Shown here in pieces: positions 1 through 10,236 of a stretch of 64,000 bases of DNA. The notes beneath the pieces were generated by a model, which saw nothing but the letters and a program-made list of their open reading frames with translations, was not told the DNA's origin and searched no databases. The stretch lies in contig OZ316899.1 of NCBI GenBank assembly GCA_973895155.1, positions 992,001-1,056,000 of the forward strand, read 5' to 3'. Every line of letters begins with the position of its first letter. The stretch's first letter is position 1. The stretch comes from Marsupella aquatica. Taxonomy: Eukaryota; Marchantiophyta. The position numbers were made by a program, and so were the translations under genes.

Positions 1-908
1 TGCCAGATAGACCTGTGCCTTGCCGATCTCTGCCCTCGGCAAGTTACAATGCATGGTCACCCGCAAGAAGTCGATCATCTCTCCTATGTGCGGGTTGGTG
101 CAGGTGTTCCGGAAGAAGCCATTCTTCGTTGATGGCCCGGGGAACGACCGGAACTCCTTGTCAGGCAAGGTCTTCCTGGTATCAACTTTGGTCTTATTGC
201 CCATCGGCAAGCCAAACACTTCGGCAATCACCTTGGGAGTAAGATAGAAATCCTTCCCATATATCCTCGTGCAATTGGTCTCGGGTTCCCATGACCCCAC
301 GAATTCTAATAGGTCTGACTCCGGTACCTCCGGCTTCAGCCATGGTAATCTTACAAAGGCCTCCAAGCCGGATCCGGCCATGAAGCCTTGGTACTTCTTG
401 GTCTGCATGGCCGTAAAGCATGCATCCTCCTCCCGTGCAAAATGTAGTTGCACCTCCACCGGTAGGGTTGCCGCCCAGCCCTTCCAGGTGTCATCCCTGG
501 TTGGAATGGCCTTGATGGGATCGACCTCCTCCTCTTCGGCTTCTCCCTGCCTCCTGCTCTGCTGCTCGGCTGGCTTCTTTGGTGCCGTCGACCTCGTTCT
601 TTTTGCCGGGGTGGCTTCATCGTTGACGGCTCCCTTCCTCTTCATCTCTGCTGCCGTGGAGGTTTCTCCTAGCACCGTTGCCTGGGTCCACCTTTCCGTG
701 CTACCCTTTAATTCCCAGTGTATGTCATTGCAGTTCTTGATGGCCTCTCGGATGCCGACGACGCTGTCCTTGCAAAACAGAAGATCGTCGAGTTGATTGG
801 AAGTAGGCATCCACAGGAACTCGTCCTTGATGAGTTCGCCTCCTAAGAAAGCCGTCTTCTGCAGCTCCCACAATCGAGCGAGCTCCTGCCGTTCTCGAGC
901 TGCCCTTT
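1..908 (-). pseudogene. LTR-resident ORF of family E2 (copy a), distal part, cut by E1
   Basis: Read on the minus strand in the frame whose last codon is at 1-3, this stretch is open from the E1 junction to the window edge with no stop. It encodes the LPW domain (LPW near 340), a GLPMGN motif near 205 and further conserved sequence. The paralogue at 24137-25259 (plus) aligns along nearly its whole length. The N-terminal part of the same gene lies at 13402-13755 on the other side of element E1, so the gene was whole until E1 inserted. Its function is unknown. The domain may belong to the 'putative plant transposon protein' type often found in retrotransposon accessory ORFs, but that is inference from motif spacing. 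The true C-terminus is outside the window. Confidence 0.7.
904..908. repeat. Target-site duplication of E1, left copy
   Basis: CCTTT directly abuts the left end of E1, and the same five bases abut the right end at 13402-13406. Five bases is the usual duplication size for Ty3/gypsy integration. The uninterrupted paralogue at about 24485-24497 shows that removing E1 and one CCTTT restores a continuous reading frame. Confidence 0.93.
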
Positions 909-1744
909 TGTCAAACACTTGCCAAGGAGCTTAAGCGGCTTTTCTCCCCAAAAGACTACCTAATACCTGCTCCATGTCATACCAGGGTCACAAAGGATTG
1001 ACAAAACTTCTGAAGTGTGCTTACAATGTCCAATCACTCCATACATAAGTAGTTTCAACTCTCCACTTCTAGAGAGGTAGTCCCCTTGACTACTTTTGTA
1101 CTCACCCCTTCCCCTCTCCTCTACTCCAAGGATCAGCAAGGGGGATCTCCGCTCCAAGCTGTCACCTTAGAGTAGATTCTCACACAAACACCCAAGAACC
1201 CAAAGTACTTTCCTCTTCAAGCTTAAGTCTCCTCAAGACCCTCAAAGTAGTGTTACCCCTCAACCTTGCCCCCCTGGCCTTGGTTTGGGTCCACACATCC
1301 CCTTTGAGCCCTAGAGAAGGCTCCTCTATCTAAGGACTCTTCCTCTTGTTCTTACTTCTTGTTAACACCACACACCAAGCAAAGTACTTTCCACCCTCAA
1401 GCTATAATCCTCTCTAAGTCTCAAAGTAATGCTATACCTTAACCTTGCCTCCTTGGCCTTGGTTTTGTACTAGCACATCCCCTTCAAGCTTAGACCAAGA
1501 TTATACCATAGCATGGACTCTTCTCTTGCTCTCATATACTTCAAATGCACTCACACTTAATGGTCACAATGAAGATTGGTAAGTCTCCTTTTATTGCATC
1601 ACCTTTACAACAAAAGTTCACTACACATTCTCCACACTAAGCATGGACCACCTCTCCTTTCTCAAGCTTAGCCCTACCTTGGCAAGGTAGAGATTTCACT
1701 TAAGAGATGAGACTCCCGGTCCCTAACAAATGAAAACTTCCTCC

Positions 1745-1752
1745 TTATATAC
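1745..1752 (-). promoter_or_regulatory. TATA box in E1 3' LTR
   Basis: Minus-strand GTATATAA lies in AT-poor surroundings about 840 bp from the LTR's downstream end. A diverged E1-like LTR has TATAAAA at the matching place (59327-59333), which supports function. Transcription would start about 30 bp further on, near 1715. Confidence 0.6.
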
Positions 1753-2589
1753 TATCTCCTTCCACATCACACCAAGCTTGACCTGGGGTCCAACTATACC
1801 TCCCCCAAGTCCTCCTAACACACAAAGTCCAACTCTATAGTTCATAGCCCACCCTACTACTTGCTATTTTGCCTCCTTCCAAGCCCTGGAATATGCCACA
1901 CATGAGTGGTATGCTTTGACTTCCAAACCTACTCCCACTTATGGTCCTCCTCACCAGCTTACCAACCCACTTGAAAGCTCGCAAAAAGAGTGAGTGAGTC
2001 TCAAGTTGTGCCTAGTCAAAGTTGGCCTTATTTTACTTGTAACCCCTTTACTACCCTAAGTAAACTACCCCCTATATTTACTTTTCTTAACTTGATGGCC
2101 TTACACCTTTGGCCAAAGGTAAGTACCCTTCTCTAGAGCCTAACTCAAGTGGTATGGGTGCAAGAAAGGTCAGCCCCTAAATCTGGTATTCATTCCCCTA
2201 TGCCGACTTTGGTTTGCAAGTTGTCGGGACTCCCTCGTGGCCTCGGTTAAAAATATATTTGAGTGATTACTTTTCTGGGGTTCCACCTTCACCAGGGGGT
2301 GCCTTATCTTCCCCTAACTCAGCACAAAAAAATTTGGGCCCCAACGGATACCTCTAGCCAAAGTTATGCCCATTCTCCCAAGGCCTGTTTTTGGTGTAAA
2401 GCGGGTGTAAGCGGCGGCCCGATTACACTTACCTTACATGCCCCTTATGGGGATTCCACGTGTCATGAGGGGAGAGCACTCTCATTATACTCATGTTTCT
2501 TATGAAGAAATTGTAAGGACAGCAATGTTTGCAGCCATTTCTCTCTCGTGAATTCAATCTAAAACCACAGCATTCTCTATTGGATTCTT

Positions 2590-3180
2590 TCTTGTGCAGC
2601 AGTCCAGCTGATCAGCCGCCAGCCCCTCAATTTCACAGCCACCATAGCTCACAGCCAGCCTAGTCAATTTCGCAGCTAGCCCACCTCTTCAATTTTTCCG
2701 CTAGCAACACAGTCAATTTCGCAGCTAGCAGCACAGTCACATCAGCGCATTTACAGCACAACAACAGCAGATTTGAAGCACAGCAGCAGCAACCATAGCT
2801 TGATTCCTTCTCAGTCAAGCAGGTCTCTCTTCTCAATTTCGTAGCTGCCCACCTTTGCAATTTCGCAGCTAGCAGCAGCATCATTCAATTCAGCAGCATC
2901 AAGGCAGCAGCCAGCCAATTCTCATGAGCATCTCGTGCCTGATTAGTAGGAGCACCTCTAATCTAGTGTGCAGCTGTCATAGCAGCAAGCAGCCTTCCCA
3001 ATTCAAAGCCAGCAGCGATCCTAATTTGCAGCCATAGCTCTTTTCCTTCTCAGCAGCCATAGCTTCTTCAATCAGCAACAGCCCTTGCTTCTTCAATCAG
3101 CAGCAGCCATTTCAATTCAGCCGCCCTTCCTTCAATTCAGCCGCCCTTGTGCTCAATTGATTCCTCAAGTAATCATGCAG
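2590..3180. repeat. AGC-rich degenerate repeat inside E1 LTR
   Basis: Dense CAGC/AGCAGC and recurring AATTTCGCAGCTAGC-like words give a low-complexity tract. The same tract is at 11918-12508 in the other LTR, and a diverged CTG-rich counterpart is at about 58000-58510 in the E1-like LTR. No coding sense is seen in it. Confidence 0.75.
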
Positions 3181-3220
3181 CACCTTTGGACAGCCTCCCG
3201 GTGCTTGACGTCCTCACCAG

Positions 3221-3275
3221 CCTCGTGCTTGCTCCTCCTTGCCTCGTGCTCGCTCCTCCTTGCCTCGTGCTCGCC
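3221..3275. repeat. 21-bp tandem repeat in E1 LTR
   Basis: About 2.6 copies of a 21-bp unit beginning CCTCGTGCT and ending CTCCTTG. The identical array is at 12549-12603 in the other LTR. Confidence 0.85.
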
Positions 3276-4073
3276 GCGTGATCGTCGCCCACGCGGTTTA
3301 CACTTAGAAAAAAATACATTTTTTTTTGGAAAAACAGCATTTTGGGGCGATTTTGGACCCCCCTCCAAAACTCACACATAAGTCCAAAAGGACTTCTGAG
3401 TAGCTCCACTGATTCTATGGACATAGGACTATGTCCGGGTTTACTAAGATATAAACAAAACCCTATAACAACTTTTCTAAAATTAGGCAAAGAGGGTCAA
3501 GTCTTTATGTCTTCCAAAATTCTTCTCAACTTTGAGATGCTCCCAAAAAGTAACCAAGTGTGACAAAGTTGTCCCACAAGTTTCTAGGGATAGAGGGGAC
3601 CATACTTAACCCACTTCCAAACTTGGAACCCCTACATTTACCCATCAGCTATTTTTCCCGGGACCCGCTATTTGGTAACTTTGATTTTTGCCAAAATACT
3701 TATAACTCCTAGGTTAAGACCCCACTTGACTTCATACTTTTTCAGGGTTCCCTAGGGACCTCCCAGCACCCATGGGAGAAATATCAGCCAAAAATAAGAT
3801 GTCCGGTGTCGGGTCATTTTTCGGTCCCGACTTAGTCGCCTATTATAACTAAGGACGGAACTAGTTTCCTGCCCCTCCTATAGTAACTTGCTTACCCCTA
3901 GATAACTTTGCATAACTAAAATTCCCTCTTACCTCTACTAAGCTTCCCTTCTTACTTAAGTGCCCTAAACCTAGCTACTCTGATAGCACTAAAACTTTTT
4001 CCCTAACTATTTCCTCTTCTAAACGAAAGAATGTCATGTTTCTCTACACTAGCTGACACTGAGCCATCCCACA

Positions 4074-4087
4074 TAGCCCCCTACTTA
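4074..4087 (-). other. Polypurine tract of E1
   Basis: Minus-strand AAGTAGGGGGCTA directly precedes the 3' LTR. It ends a block (GTTTGCG, GGACGCT, CACA, TTAAG, then G-rich and CTA) also found just before the E2 LTR at 29697 and the E4 LTR at 40914, which marks the three families as related. Confidence 0.85.
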
Positions 4088-4113
4088 AGTGTGCAGCGTC
4101 CCCGCAAACACAC

Positions 4114-7100
4114 TTATTCCTGATTAAAGTACCTTTTCAACCTATCATGATGCACTCTAGTAGGGAACACCTCTCCTTCAAGAGTAGCAAGCTGAATTGA
4201 CCCATTAGCATAAACCTGGTGAACAACATAAGGACCCAACCACCGAGTATGCAACTTGCCTGGAAAATGAGCATACCTACTGTCATAGAGTAATACCAGT
4301 TGTCCAGCAAGTAAAGAAGTTGGCTTCTTCAACTTCTTGTCATGATGTTGCTTCACTTGAGCTTGCTTCTTCTTCACTTGCTTGCTTGCCTCTTCCCGGA
4401 TTTCCTCCAACTCCTCCAGCTGGTAAGCTCTCTCCATTAAACTCTGGTCAGCCTCCATTCTCTCCTCCACACTTACCCTCAAAGTAGGCACTTCAAACTC
4501 AACAGGTACAAGGGAGTGTTGTCCAAATACTAGGTAGAAAGGACTATGGCCGGTTGTGGTCTTGAAAGCAAGGTTGTAGGAGTACACAGCTGAGTATAAT
4601 TTGTCATCCCAATCAGTCTTGTGTGCCGCCACGGTTTTGTTCAAGATCTTGCCAATGATGCCATTAGCTCTCTCCGTTAATCCATTGGCCTTGGGGTGAT
4701 AGGGGGTGGTCTTCCTATGCTTAATCAAGTAATGGTTAGTGAGCTCCTCCACAACTTCATTCAAGAAGTGAGTCCCCCTATCACTAACCAGCTCTAGAGG
4801 TGGCCCAAATCTGGTAAAAATCTGTTGATACATGAACCTTGCTACTGTGAGAGCATTATCCTTGCTGGTTGGTCTTGCCTCTACCCACTTAGTAGCATAA
4901 TCAGTTGCAAGAAGGATGTATCGATTCCTTCTAGACCTGGTCACAGGAGTGATGGGACCTATGAAATCTATACCCCACTTCTCAAAAGGTGCAAGAGGTA
5001 AGATGGTGGTAAGAGGGTGATGCCTTGAGTGAGCTGGCTTACCTGTCCTTTGGCAAGGGTCACATCCCCTCACAAAAAGACTTACATCCTTATGAAGTGT
5101 TGGCCACCAATACCCTGCATCAAGAATTTTCCTTGCTGTTGTTGCACTTGCATAATGGCCACCAGCCTCCTCCTCATGCATAGCTCTCATCACAATGGAG
5201 ATTTCCTTCTTCTCCAAACACCTCCTTAGTCTCCCATCAACTCCTTCCTTGTGAAGGACACCCTTCACCAATAAGTAAGGTCTGATTTTTCTCAGGAAAA
5301 CAGCAGCCTCCTCTTGGTTCAAATCTCTTGGTAGCCGGGTTGTGAGAAGAAATTGGATGATATCCAAATACCATGTATCTCCTCCACTTCCCACATGAAA
5401 GAGGTCTTCATCTGGAAACTGATCATCCACCTCCTTCAAGTCCTCTTCTCCTTCAATCCTTGAGAAGAAGTCTGCATTCCCATGCTTCTTACCAGGCCTG
5501 ACCCTCACCTCATAATCAAACTCTTGGAGCAACAAGATCCACCTTGCCACTCTACCAGTTACATCAGGTTTATTCACCATATACTTGAGAGCATTGTGAT
5601 CAGTATGAAAGACCACCTTATAGCCCAACAAGTAGTGCCTAAACTTCTTACAAGAGTAGATGATTCCTAGAGCTTCTCTATCGGTTGGTGAGTAATTCTT
5701 TTCAGCTGGTGCCAATAGTCTACTTGCAAAGTAGATAGGGTGATCCCTATTCTGGTCATCAAGTTGACTAAGCACCACACCAATACAAAAGCCAGACACA
5801 TCCACATACACATGAAATTCTCTACTCCAATCTGGTGCTATCAAGATAGGGGCTTCAACCAACCTGTTCTTCAACTCCTGAAAACTTGCTAGCCTCTCAA
5901 CTGAGGGTTCAACCTCAGCCCCCTTCTTAAGCATGCTGGTTAGGGGTAAAGCTACTTTAGCAAAGTCCTTAATGAACCTTCTATAGTAGTTTAAACATCC
6001 CAAGAATCCCCTCAACTCTGTCACTGAAGTTGGAAACTTGACAGCCATCCAAACAGCAACCTTCTCTTGGTCCACTTCTATGCCCTTCTTGGATACCTTG
6101 TGGCCAAGTAGTATCCCTTCTTCCACACCAAAGAAGCACTTCCCTGGGTGAAGCTTCAAACCAACTTCCCTACATCTTTGGAAGGTCATCCTCAAATGTT
6201 CAACATGGTCCTTCCCCCTTCCAAAAACAGCAAAGTCATCTATGAATACTTCCAAGAACTTTCTCAAGTAGTCATGAAAGATATTCATCATCAACCTTTG
6301 GAACATACCAGGGGCATTACAAAGACCAAAAGGCATCCTCCGAAAGGCATAAATCCCCCACTCAGTAGTAAAGGCTGTCTTCAACTGGTCCTCCTTCCTT
6401 ATCCAAATCTGGTTGTAACCTGAGTACCCATCTAGGAAGCTATACACTTCCCAACCAGCTACTAAATCAAGTACCATATCAGTAAATGGAATGGGATAGT
6501 GGTCCTTCTTAGTGGCCTCATTGAGTTTCCTAAAGTCTTGGCAAACTCGGATCTTAGGCTTACCATCCAAGCCTGGTTTCTTTGGTACTATGACAATTGG
6601 AGAAACCCACTCACTATTCAACACAGGATAGATGAAACCTGCTTCCAGCAATTTGTCTATCTCTTCCTTCACCATCAAGGAGTACTTGGGATTCATCCGA
6701 TATTGCCTTTGTCTCACAGGTGAAGCTCCTAGCATCAAGTCGATTCTATGCTCACCAAGTTCAGGGTTTACACCAGTAAGATCCAAGTGACTCCAAGCAA
6801 ACACATCCACATATTCACCTAGCAAATCTTGGATAGTTTTCTCTTCACCTGATCCCAGGGCATTTCCCAAGTTGAAGGTCTTGTCTTGCTGGACAGAGAT
6901 GGTTCTGTACTGCTCAGCTCGAATCACCTCCATCTTGTTCCTCATTGTGGAGTCAAAAGTGCCCTCAAGTTGTGCCAACCTCATGCCTCCATAGACGGGT
7001 GCATTTTCAGCACTTAACTCCTCCTTCTCCTTGCTTGAATGCTGGTCTTCCTGAGTCTCATCCTCCTCTGAGTTTGCAGCCTTCAATTGGTCCTCTAGCT

Positions 7101-10100
7101 CCTTTATCTTGAGCTTTAACAAGGCTAAGTGCTTAGCCTTTAACCTCTGGTCATTACTCCTTGTCTTGATCTCAACTTGGGCAGCACCCTTGCTGGTCTG
7201 ATCAACCTCCTGAGCCATTGTGATAGTGTCTTCTTGGTTGCTCTCCTTGGCTGAGGTCTCAGCCTGCTTCACCTCCTCGAGACTGGTCACTTCACTGAGA
7301 CTGGGCAGAGGTGAATGGCTGGTAAGAGCCTCCTGCTCTTGCTCCTCTCCAAACACTTCTTCTTCAGTCCATTGGCTCACCATGTTCAACATGTATACCT
7401 CATCCTCATCAGATTCAGATTTGGTACTCAACTCATCGGAAAGTTCAGAATCATATTCATCCAACTCATCAGTAGTCTCTCCTTGATGCTTGTCATGACC
7501 CCATGAAACTGAAGTGGCTGGTTTGCCAAACCTAAACTCCTTCTTGCCCCAATCAGACACTACTTTGGCTCCATATAGCCAAGGCCTCCCAATCAAGATT
7601 GGGTAAGTAGATGGCCTTGCTGGTCTCATCACCAAGTAATTCAACAAGAACTCCTGCCCCCCAATGAGAGTAGGTACTTGAGTAAGTGTCCCCACCGGTA
7701 GCACTCTTGCTCCATTTGCTAGCCTCATTGTCCTTGCTGTTGGCTGAAGTTTCTTGAAACCTAGTTGTTGGGCAGTAGCCTCAATCATGATATTCACACC
7801 TGAGCCTCCATCAACTGGTACATACGAGAGTACACACCCATTTACTTGAACATCAATCTCAGGTGCTCCAAGGTCTTCACAAACCATCATCACATCAGCT
7901 GGGGTACCAACCTTTGGAAGCTTCCTTCTTCTCCTTCCTACCAACATCTCCTTCAGTTGCCTCCTATACAAAGGGTTGTCTTTGATCAGCTGCCCCACTG
8001 TAGCAGTAACCAAACAATCTTTCACATCCTTCTTGATGTCATAAGAGGGTACCTTGCTGGTCTCTTTCTTCTCTTCCACCTCAGCTTTTTCCTTCAAAGC
8101 TTTAGCAACCTTCAGGTCTTTGTTGATGGCCTCTTGATGCTCCTTAGCCTCCATCTCCTCTAGTTGCCTCTTGACTTCCTCATTCACCTTGGGATAGAAG
8201 AGCTTCGGATGGTCTCTCTTGTAGTCACTATCTTCAGCTGGTGGGACTTGAACTTCTGCTCCAACTTCAACTTCGATTGGTGACTCCGTTGAGTGCTCCT
8301 TTCTCTCCTTCCTCTTCTTCCTCTCTTCCACTCTTTCCTTCTTTCTTGTGGACCTGGTAGACACCTTGTAACACACAGCTTCCTCCTCAGGTGTCTCCAT
8401 TCCTGGTAGATCTGGCTGGTTCTCCCCACCAGCAACTTGTGTCACTCCATCTTTGGCCTCCTCTTGCCACTCCATACTCAAGAAGTTCACTGTGGCTTCA
8501 CCGGGAGCTTTGGCAACCGCTGGTGGTGGTGCTTCTATCCTTCCTATCATCATCTTGGCAGCAGATCCAATAGGACAGTTGGCTGTGGTATGACCCTCCC
8601 TTTTGCACACAGCACAAAGAGGATAGGGAGCTCCTTGTCCCTGCCTCCTTGGTTCGGGGCAACTGTTGGAATAGTGCCCTGGTTTTTGACAGTTCCAGCA
8701 GATCACCACGGTAGTTCTTGCCACTCCCCCAGGTCCTTGAGGTCCCATTTGATCCACCATCCTTGGTTGAAGACCAGGCATCAGTTGAGGTGCCATGGGT
8801 GGAGCTGGTCTTCCTTGCAAAGTTCTTGGGCCTCCTGAAATCTGGTACACCATCTCCGGGGCTTCTTCATAGAAGTAGTCCACCACTTCACTTGCTTGAT
8901 AAACATCGTTGGACTCTTCATTGACATACTGAACTTGATTCCTCCAACCTTGACACTCTTGAGGTGTATGGCCAAAACTCTTGCACTTGACACACCATAC
9001 ATGGGCTCTATTCACCGGCACTTTTCTCCTATCAGGTTGCACACCAGCAAAGTGAACTGATAGGGCCTTGAGTTGGTTGGTGATCTCACTCATCTTGTTA
9101 TCCATCACCTTCTTCTCCTTGGTTGCTGGTGTAGAACCTTCCACCAAGTTGAAGGTTGCAGATTTGTGGTGCTTACCACCTGGCTTCTTCTTGCTGGCTC
9201 TCCTCTTCTGGTCGCTTTTTCTCTTTGCCTTCTTCTTCTTCTTCTTCTTCTTCTTCTCGGAGTCCTCCTCAGAATCAGATTCTGAATCAGAACTGGAACT
9301 ACTCTCCTCAGATTCCGACTCAGAAGTATCCTCAACTGAACTACTTGATTCACTTGAGCTAGAAGAAGAATCACTATAAGCAAATCGCTTCTTCTTTCTC
9401 CTACTCTTGGAACTAGAGATCTCAGCACTCCTATAAGACTGAGCCGCCTCAATGGCCTCATCCAACGTATTAGGGTGAGATTGCCTTACTGAGACACCCA
9501 TCTTCCTGGGTAGGCTTGCCACAAACCAAGCCAACAACATGGAGTCTACTGGTCTGGGGTCAAGCTTGGTAGCTAACCTTTGAAACCTTTGCAGAAACCT
9601 CCTTACTGACTCCTTGGATCCCATTCTGATCTCTCCCATCTTGATCAGAGCTTCCGATTCTTCTCCCACCTTCCTAAACTCCTGCAAGAATGCTAGCTTG
9701 AAGGCATCCCAATCATTCTTGATGGCATTTGATAGGCTATTGAACCAAGGTCTTGCTTCTCCTCTCAAGACCCCCGCCAAAGTGGTCAACTTAATATCAA
9801 ACTCTCCATTGGCTTGGGCTGTCCCAATGAAGTCCTCCAACCAAGCATCAGGATCCTCCTTGGGCTTGCCATGGAATGTCTTGTACTGAAATCTTGCTCT
9901 TTGAGTCACCACCATGGCTGCTTCTTGATCTTCACTTGTGTTGGTAGTGGAAGAAGATGTATCACTCCACCCTACACCAGGTTCCGCTTCAGCTTGCAAA
10001 TGAATGTCCACCCAATCTGGTTGCTCCAACTGGTCACCAAAGTTGAAACTAAGAGAGGCTTCTTTTAGTGCTTGACTCCTTGTAGTGGGCATGCCACTCA

Positions 10101-10182
10101 CAATCACCTTCTTATCTCCCTTCTTCTCTTGAACAGCAAACCTGCAAACACACCTCCAAGTCTTGTGGCTCCACTCCAACAA
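4114..10182 (-). CDS. gag-pol: E1 gag-pol polyprotein, intact, 2022 codons
   Basis: One uninterrupted frame makes the structural protein and all enzymes for reverse transcription and integration. Domain order with rough residues: retrotransposon gag (100-240); a Ser/Glu then Lys-rich tract (255-330); three CX2CX4HX4C zinc knuckles (near 399, 497, 523); aspartic protease with VDGGSG (near 790); reverse transcriptase with GYSGYNQI and catalytic FIDDF (near 1317); RNase H (1455-1540) with HTDHNALKY; integrase with HHCC zinc site (1668-1715), DDE core (D in KWGIDFIGP, D in VSDRGTHF, E in GLTERANG) and a WLGPY C-terminal module. There is no chromodomain. The first ATG is 17 bp past the primer site. 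The ATG at residue 31 (MPTTRSQ, near 10092) is an alternative start. The stop is 40 bp before the 3' LTR. Confidence 0.95.
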   Translation of the reverse strand: MLEWSHKTWRCVCRFAVQEKKGDKKVIVSGMPTTRSQALKEASLSFNFGDQLEQPDWVDIHLQAEAEPGVGWSDTSSSTTNTSEDQEAAMVVTQRARFQYKTFHGKPKEDPDAWLEDFIGTAQANGEFDIKLTTLAGVLRGEARPWFNSLSNAIKNDWDAFKLAFLQEFRKVGEESEALIKMGEIRMGSKESVRRFLQRFQRLATKLDPRPVDSMLLAWFVASLPRKMGVSVRQSHPNTLDEAIEAAQSYRSAEISSSKSRRKKKRFAYSDSSSSSSESSSSVEDTSESESEESSSSSDSESDSEEDSEKKKKKKKKKAKRKSDQKRRASKKKPGGKHHKSATFNLVEGSTPATKEKKVMDNKMSEITNQLKALSVHFAGVQPDRRKVPVNRAHVWCVKCKSFGHTPQECQGWRNQVQYVNEESNDVYQASEVVDYFYEEAPEMVYQISGGPRTLQGRPAPPMAPQLMPGLQPRMVDQMGPQGPGGVARTTVVICWNCQKPGHYSNSCPEPRRQGQGAPYPLCAVCKREGHTTANCPIGSAAKMMIGRIEAPPPAVAKAPGEATVNFLSMEWQEEAKDGVTQVAGGENQPDLPGMETPEEEAVCYKVSTRSTRKKERVEERKKRKERKEHSTESPIEVEVGAEVQVPPAEDSDYKRDHPKLFYPKVNEEVKRQLEEMEAKEHQEAINKDLKVAKALKEKAEVEEKKETSKVPSYDIKKDVKDCLVTATVGQLIKDNPLYRRQLKEMLVGRRRRKLPKVGTPADVMMVCEDLGAPEIDVQVNGCVLSYVPVDGGSGVNIMIEATAQQLGFKKLQPTARTMRLANGARVLPVGTLTQVPTLIGGQEFLLNYLVMRPARPSTYPILIGRPWLYGAKVVSDWGKKEFRFGKPATSVSWGHDKHQGETTDELDEYDSELSDELSTKSESDEDEVYMLNMVSQWTEEEVFGEEQEQEALTSHSPLPSLSEVTSLEEVKQAETSAKESNQEDTITMAQEVDQTSKGAAQVEIKTRSNDQRLKAKHLALLKLKIKELEDQLKAANSEEDETQEDQHSSKEKEELSAENAPVYGGMRLAQLEGTFDSTMRNKMEVIRAEQYRTISVQQDKTFNLGNALGSGEEKTIQDLLGEYVDVFAWSHLDLTGVNPELGEHRIDLMLGASPVRQRQYRMNPKYSLMVKEEIDKLLEAGFIYPVLNSEWVSPIVIVPKKPGLDGKPKIRVCQDFRKLNEATKKDHYPIPFTDMVLDLVAGWEVYSFLDGYSGYNQIWIRKEDQLKTAFTTEWGIYAFRRMPFGLCNAPGMFQRLMMNIFHDYLRKFLEVFIDDFAVFGRGKDHVEHLRMTFQRCREVGLKLHPGKCFFGVEEGILLGHKVSKKGIEVDQEKVAVWMAVKFPTSVTELRGFLGCLNYYRRFIKDFAKVALPLTSMLKKGAEVEPSVERLASFQELKNRLVEAPILIAPDWSREFHVYVDVSGFCIGVVLSQLDDQNRDHPIYFASRLLAPAEKNYSPTDREALGIIYSCKKFRHYLLGYKVVFHTDHNALKYMVNKPDVTGRVARWILLLQEFDYEVRVRPGKKHGNADFFSRIEGEEDLKEVDDQFPDEDLFHVGSGGDTWYLDIIQFLLTTRLPRDLNQEEAAVFLRKIRPYLLVKGVLHKEGVDGRLRRCLEKKEISIVMRAMHEEEAGGHYASATTARKILDAGYWWPTLHKDVSLFVRGCDPCQRTGKPAHSRHHPLTTILPLAPFEKWGIDFIGPITPVTRSRRNRYILLATDYATKWVEARPTSKDNALTVARFMYQQIFTRFGPPLELVSDRGTHFLNEVVEELTNHYLIKHRKTTPYHPKANGLTERANGIIGKILNKTVAAHKTDWDDKLYSAVYSYNLAFKTTTGHSPFYLVFGQHSLVPVEFEVPTLRVSVEERMEADQSLMERAYQLEELEEIREEASKQVKKKQAQVKQHHDKKLKKPTSLLAGQLVLLYDSRYAHFPGKLHTRWLGPYVVHQVYANGSIQLATLEGEVFPTRVHHDRLKRYFNQE

Positions 10183-10198
10183 AAACTGTAAAGAGTTG

Positions 10199-10216
10199 TC
10201 CCCGGCAGCGGCGCCA
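10199..10216 (-). other. Primer-binding site, tRNA-Asp type
   Basis: On the plus strand the site reads TCCCCGGCAGCGGCGCCA. From memory this differs by one base from the 3' end of plant tRNA-Asp(GTC). It lies 20 bp inside the 5' LTR. A short gap between LTR and primer site also occurs in Athila-type elements. Confidence 0.85.
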
Positions 10217-10236
10217 AAAACAAGGGTGGGACTCTA

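Larger units (their letters stand above)
909..4073 (-). repeat. E1 3' LTR (3165 bp)
   Basis: In element orientation it begins TGTGGGATGG at 4073 and ends TTTGACA at 909. It carries a TATA box at 1745-1752, an AGC-rich section (2590-3180) and a short tandem repeat (3221-3275). Unlike the E2 and E4 LTRs it contains no long sense ORF; the small frames in it look like chance. Confidence 0.95.

Noticed and set aside
960-1157. Minus-strand 65-codon ORF, repeated at 10288-10485
   Set aside because: It recurs only because it lies in both LTRs of E1, and I see no protein-like features.
3085-3381. 98-codon ORF with Leu-rich stretch in the E1 LTR
   Set aside because: The Leu-rich part comes from a 21-bp tandem DNA repeat, on the antisense strand of the element.
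5029-10068. Plus-strand ORFs of 60-130 codons opposite the E1 gag-pol gene
   Set aside because: They are shadows of a 2022-codon gene with clear domains and have no conserved motifs.
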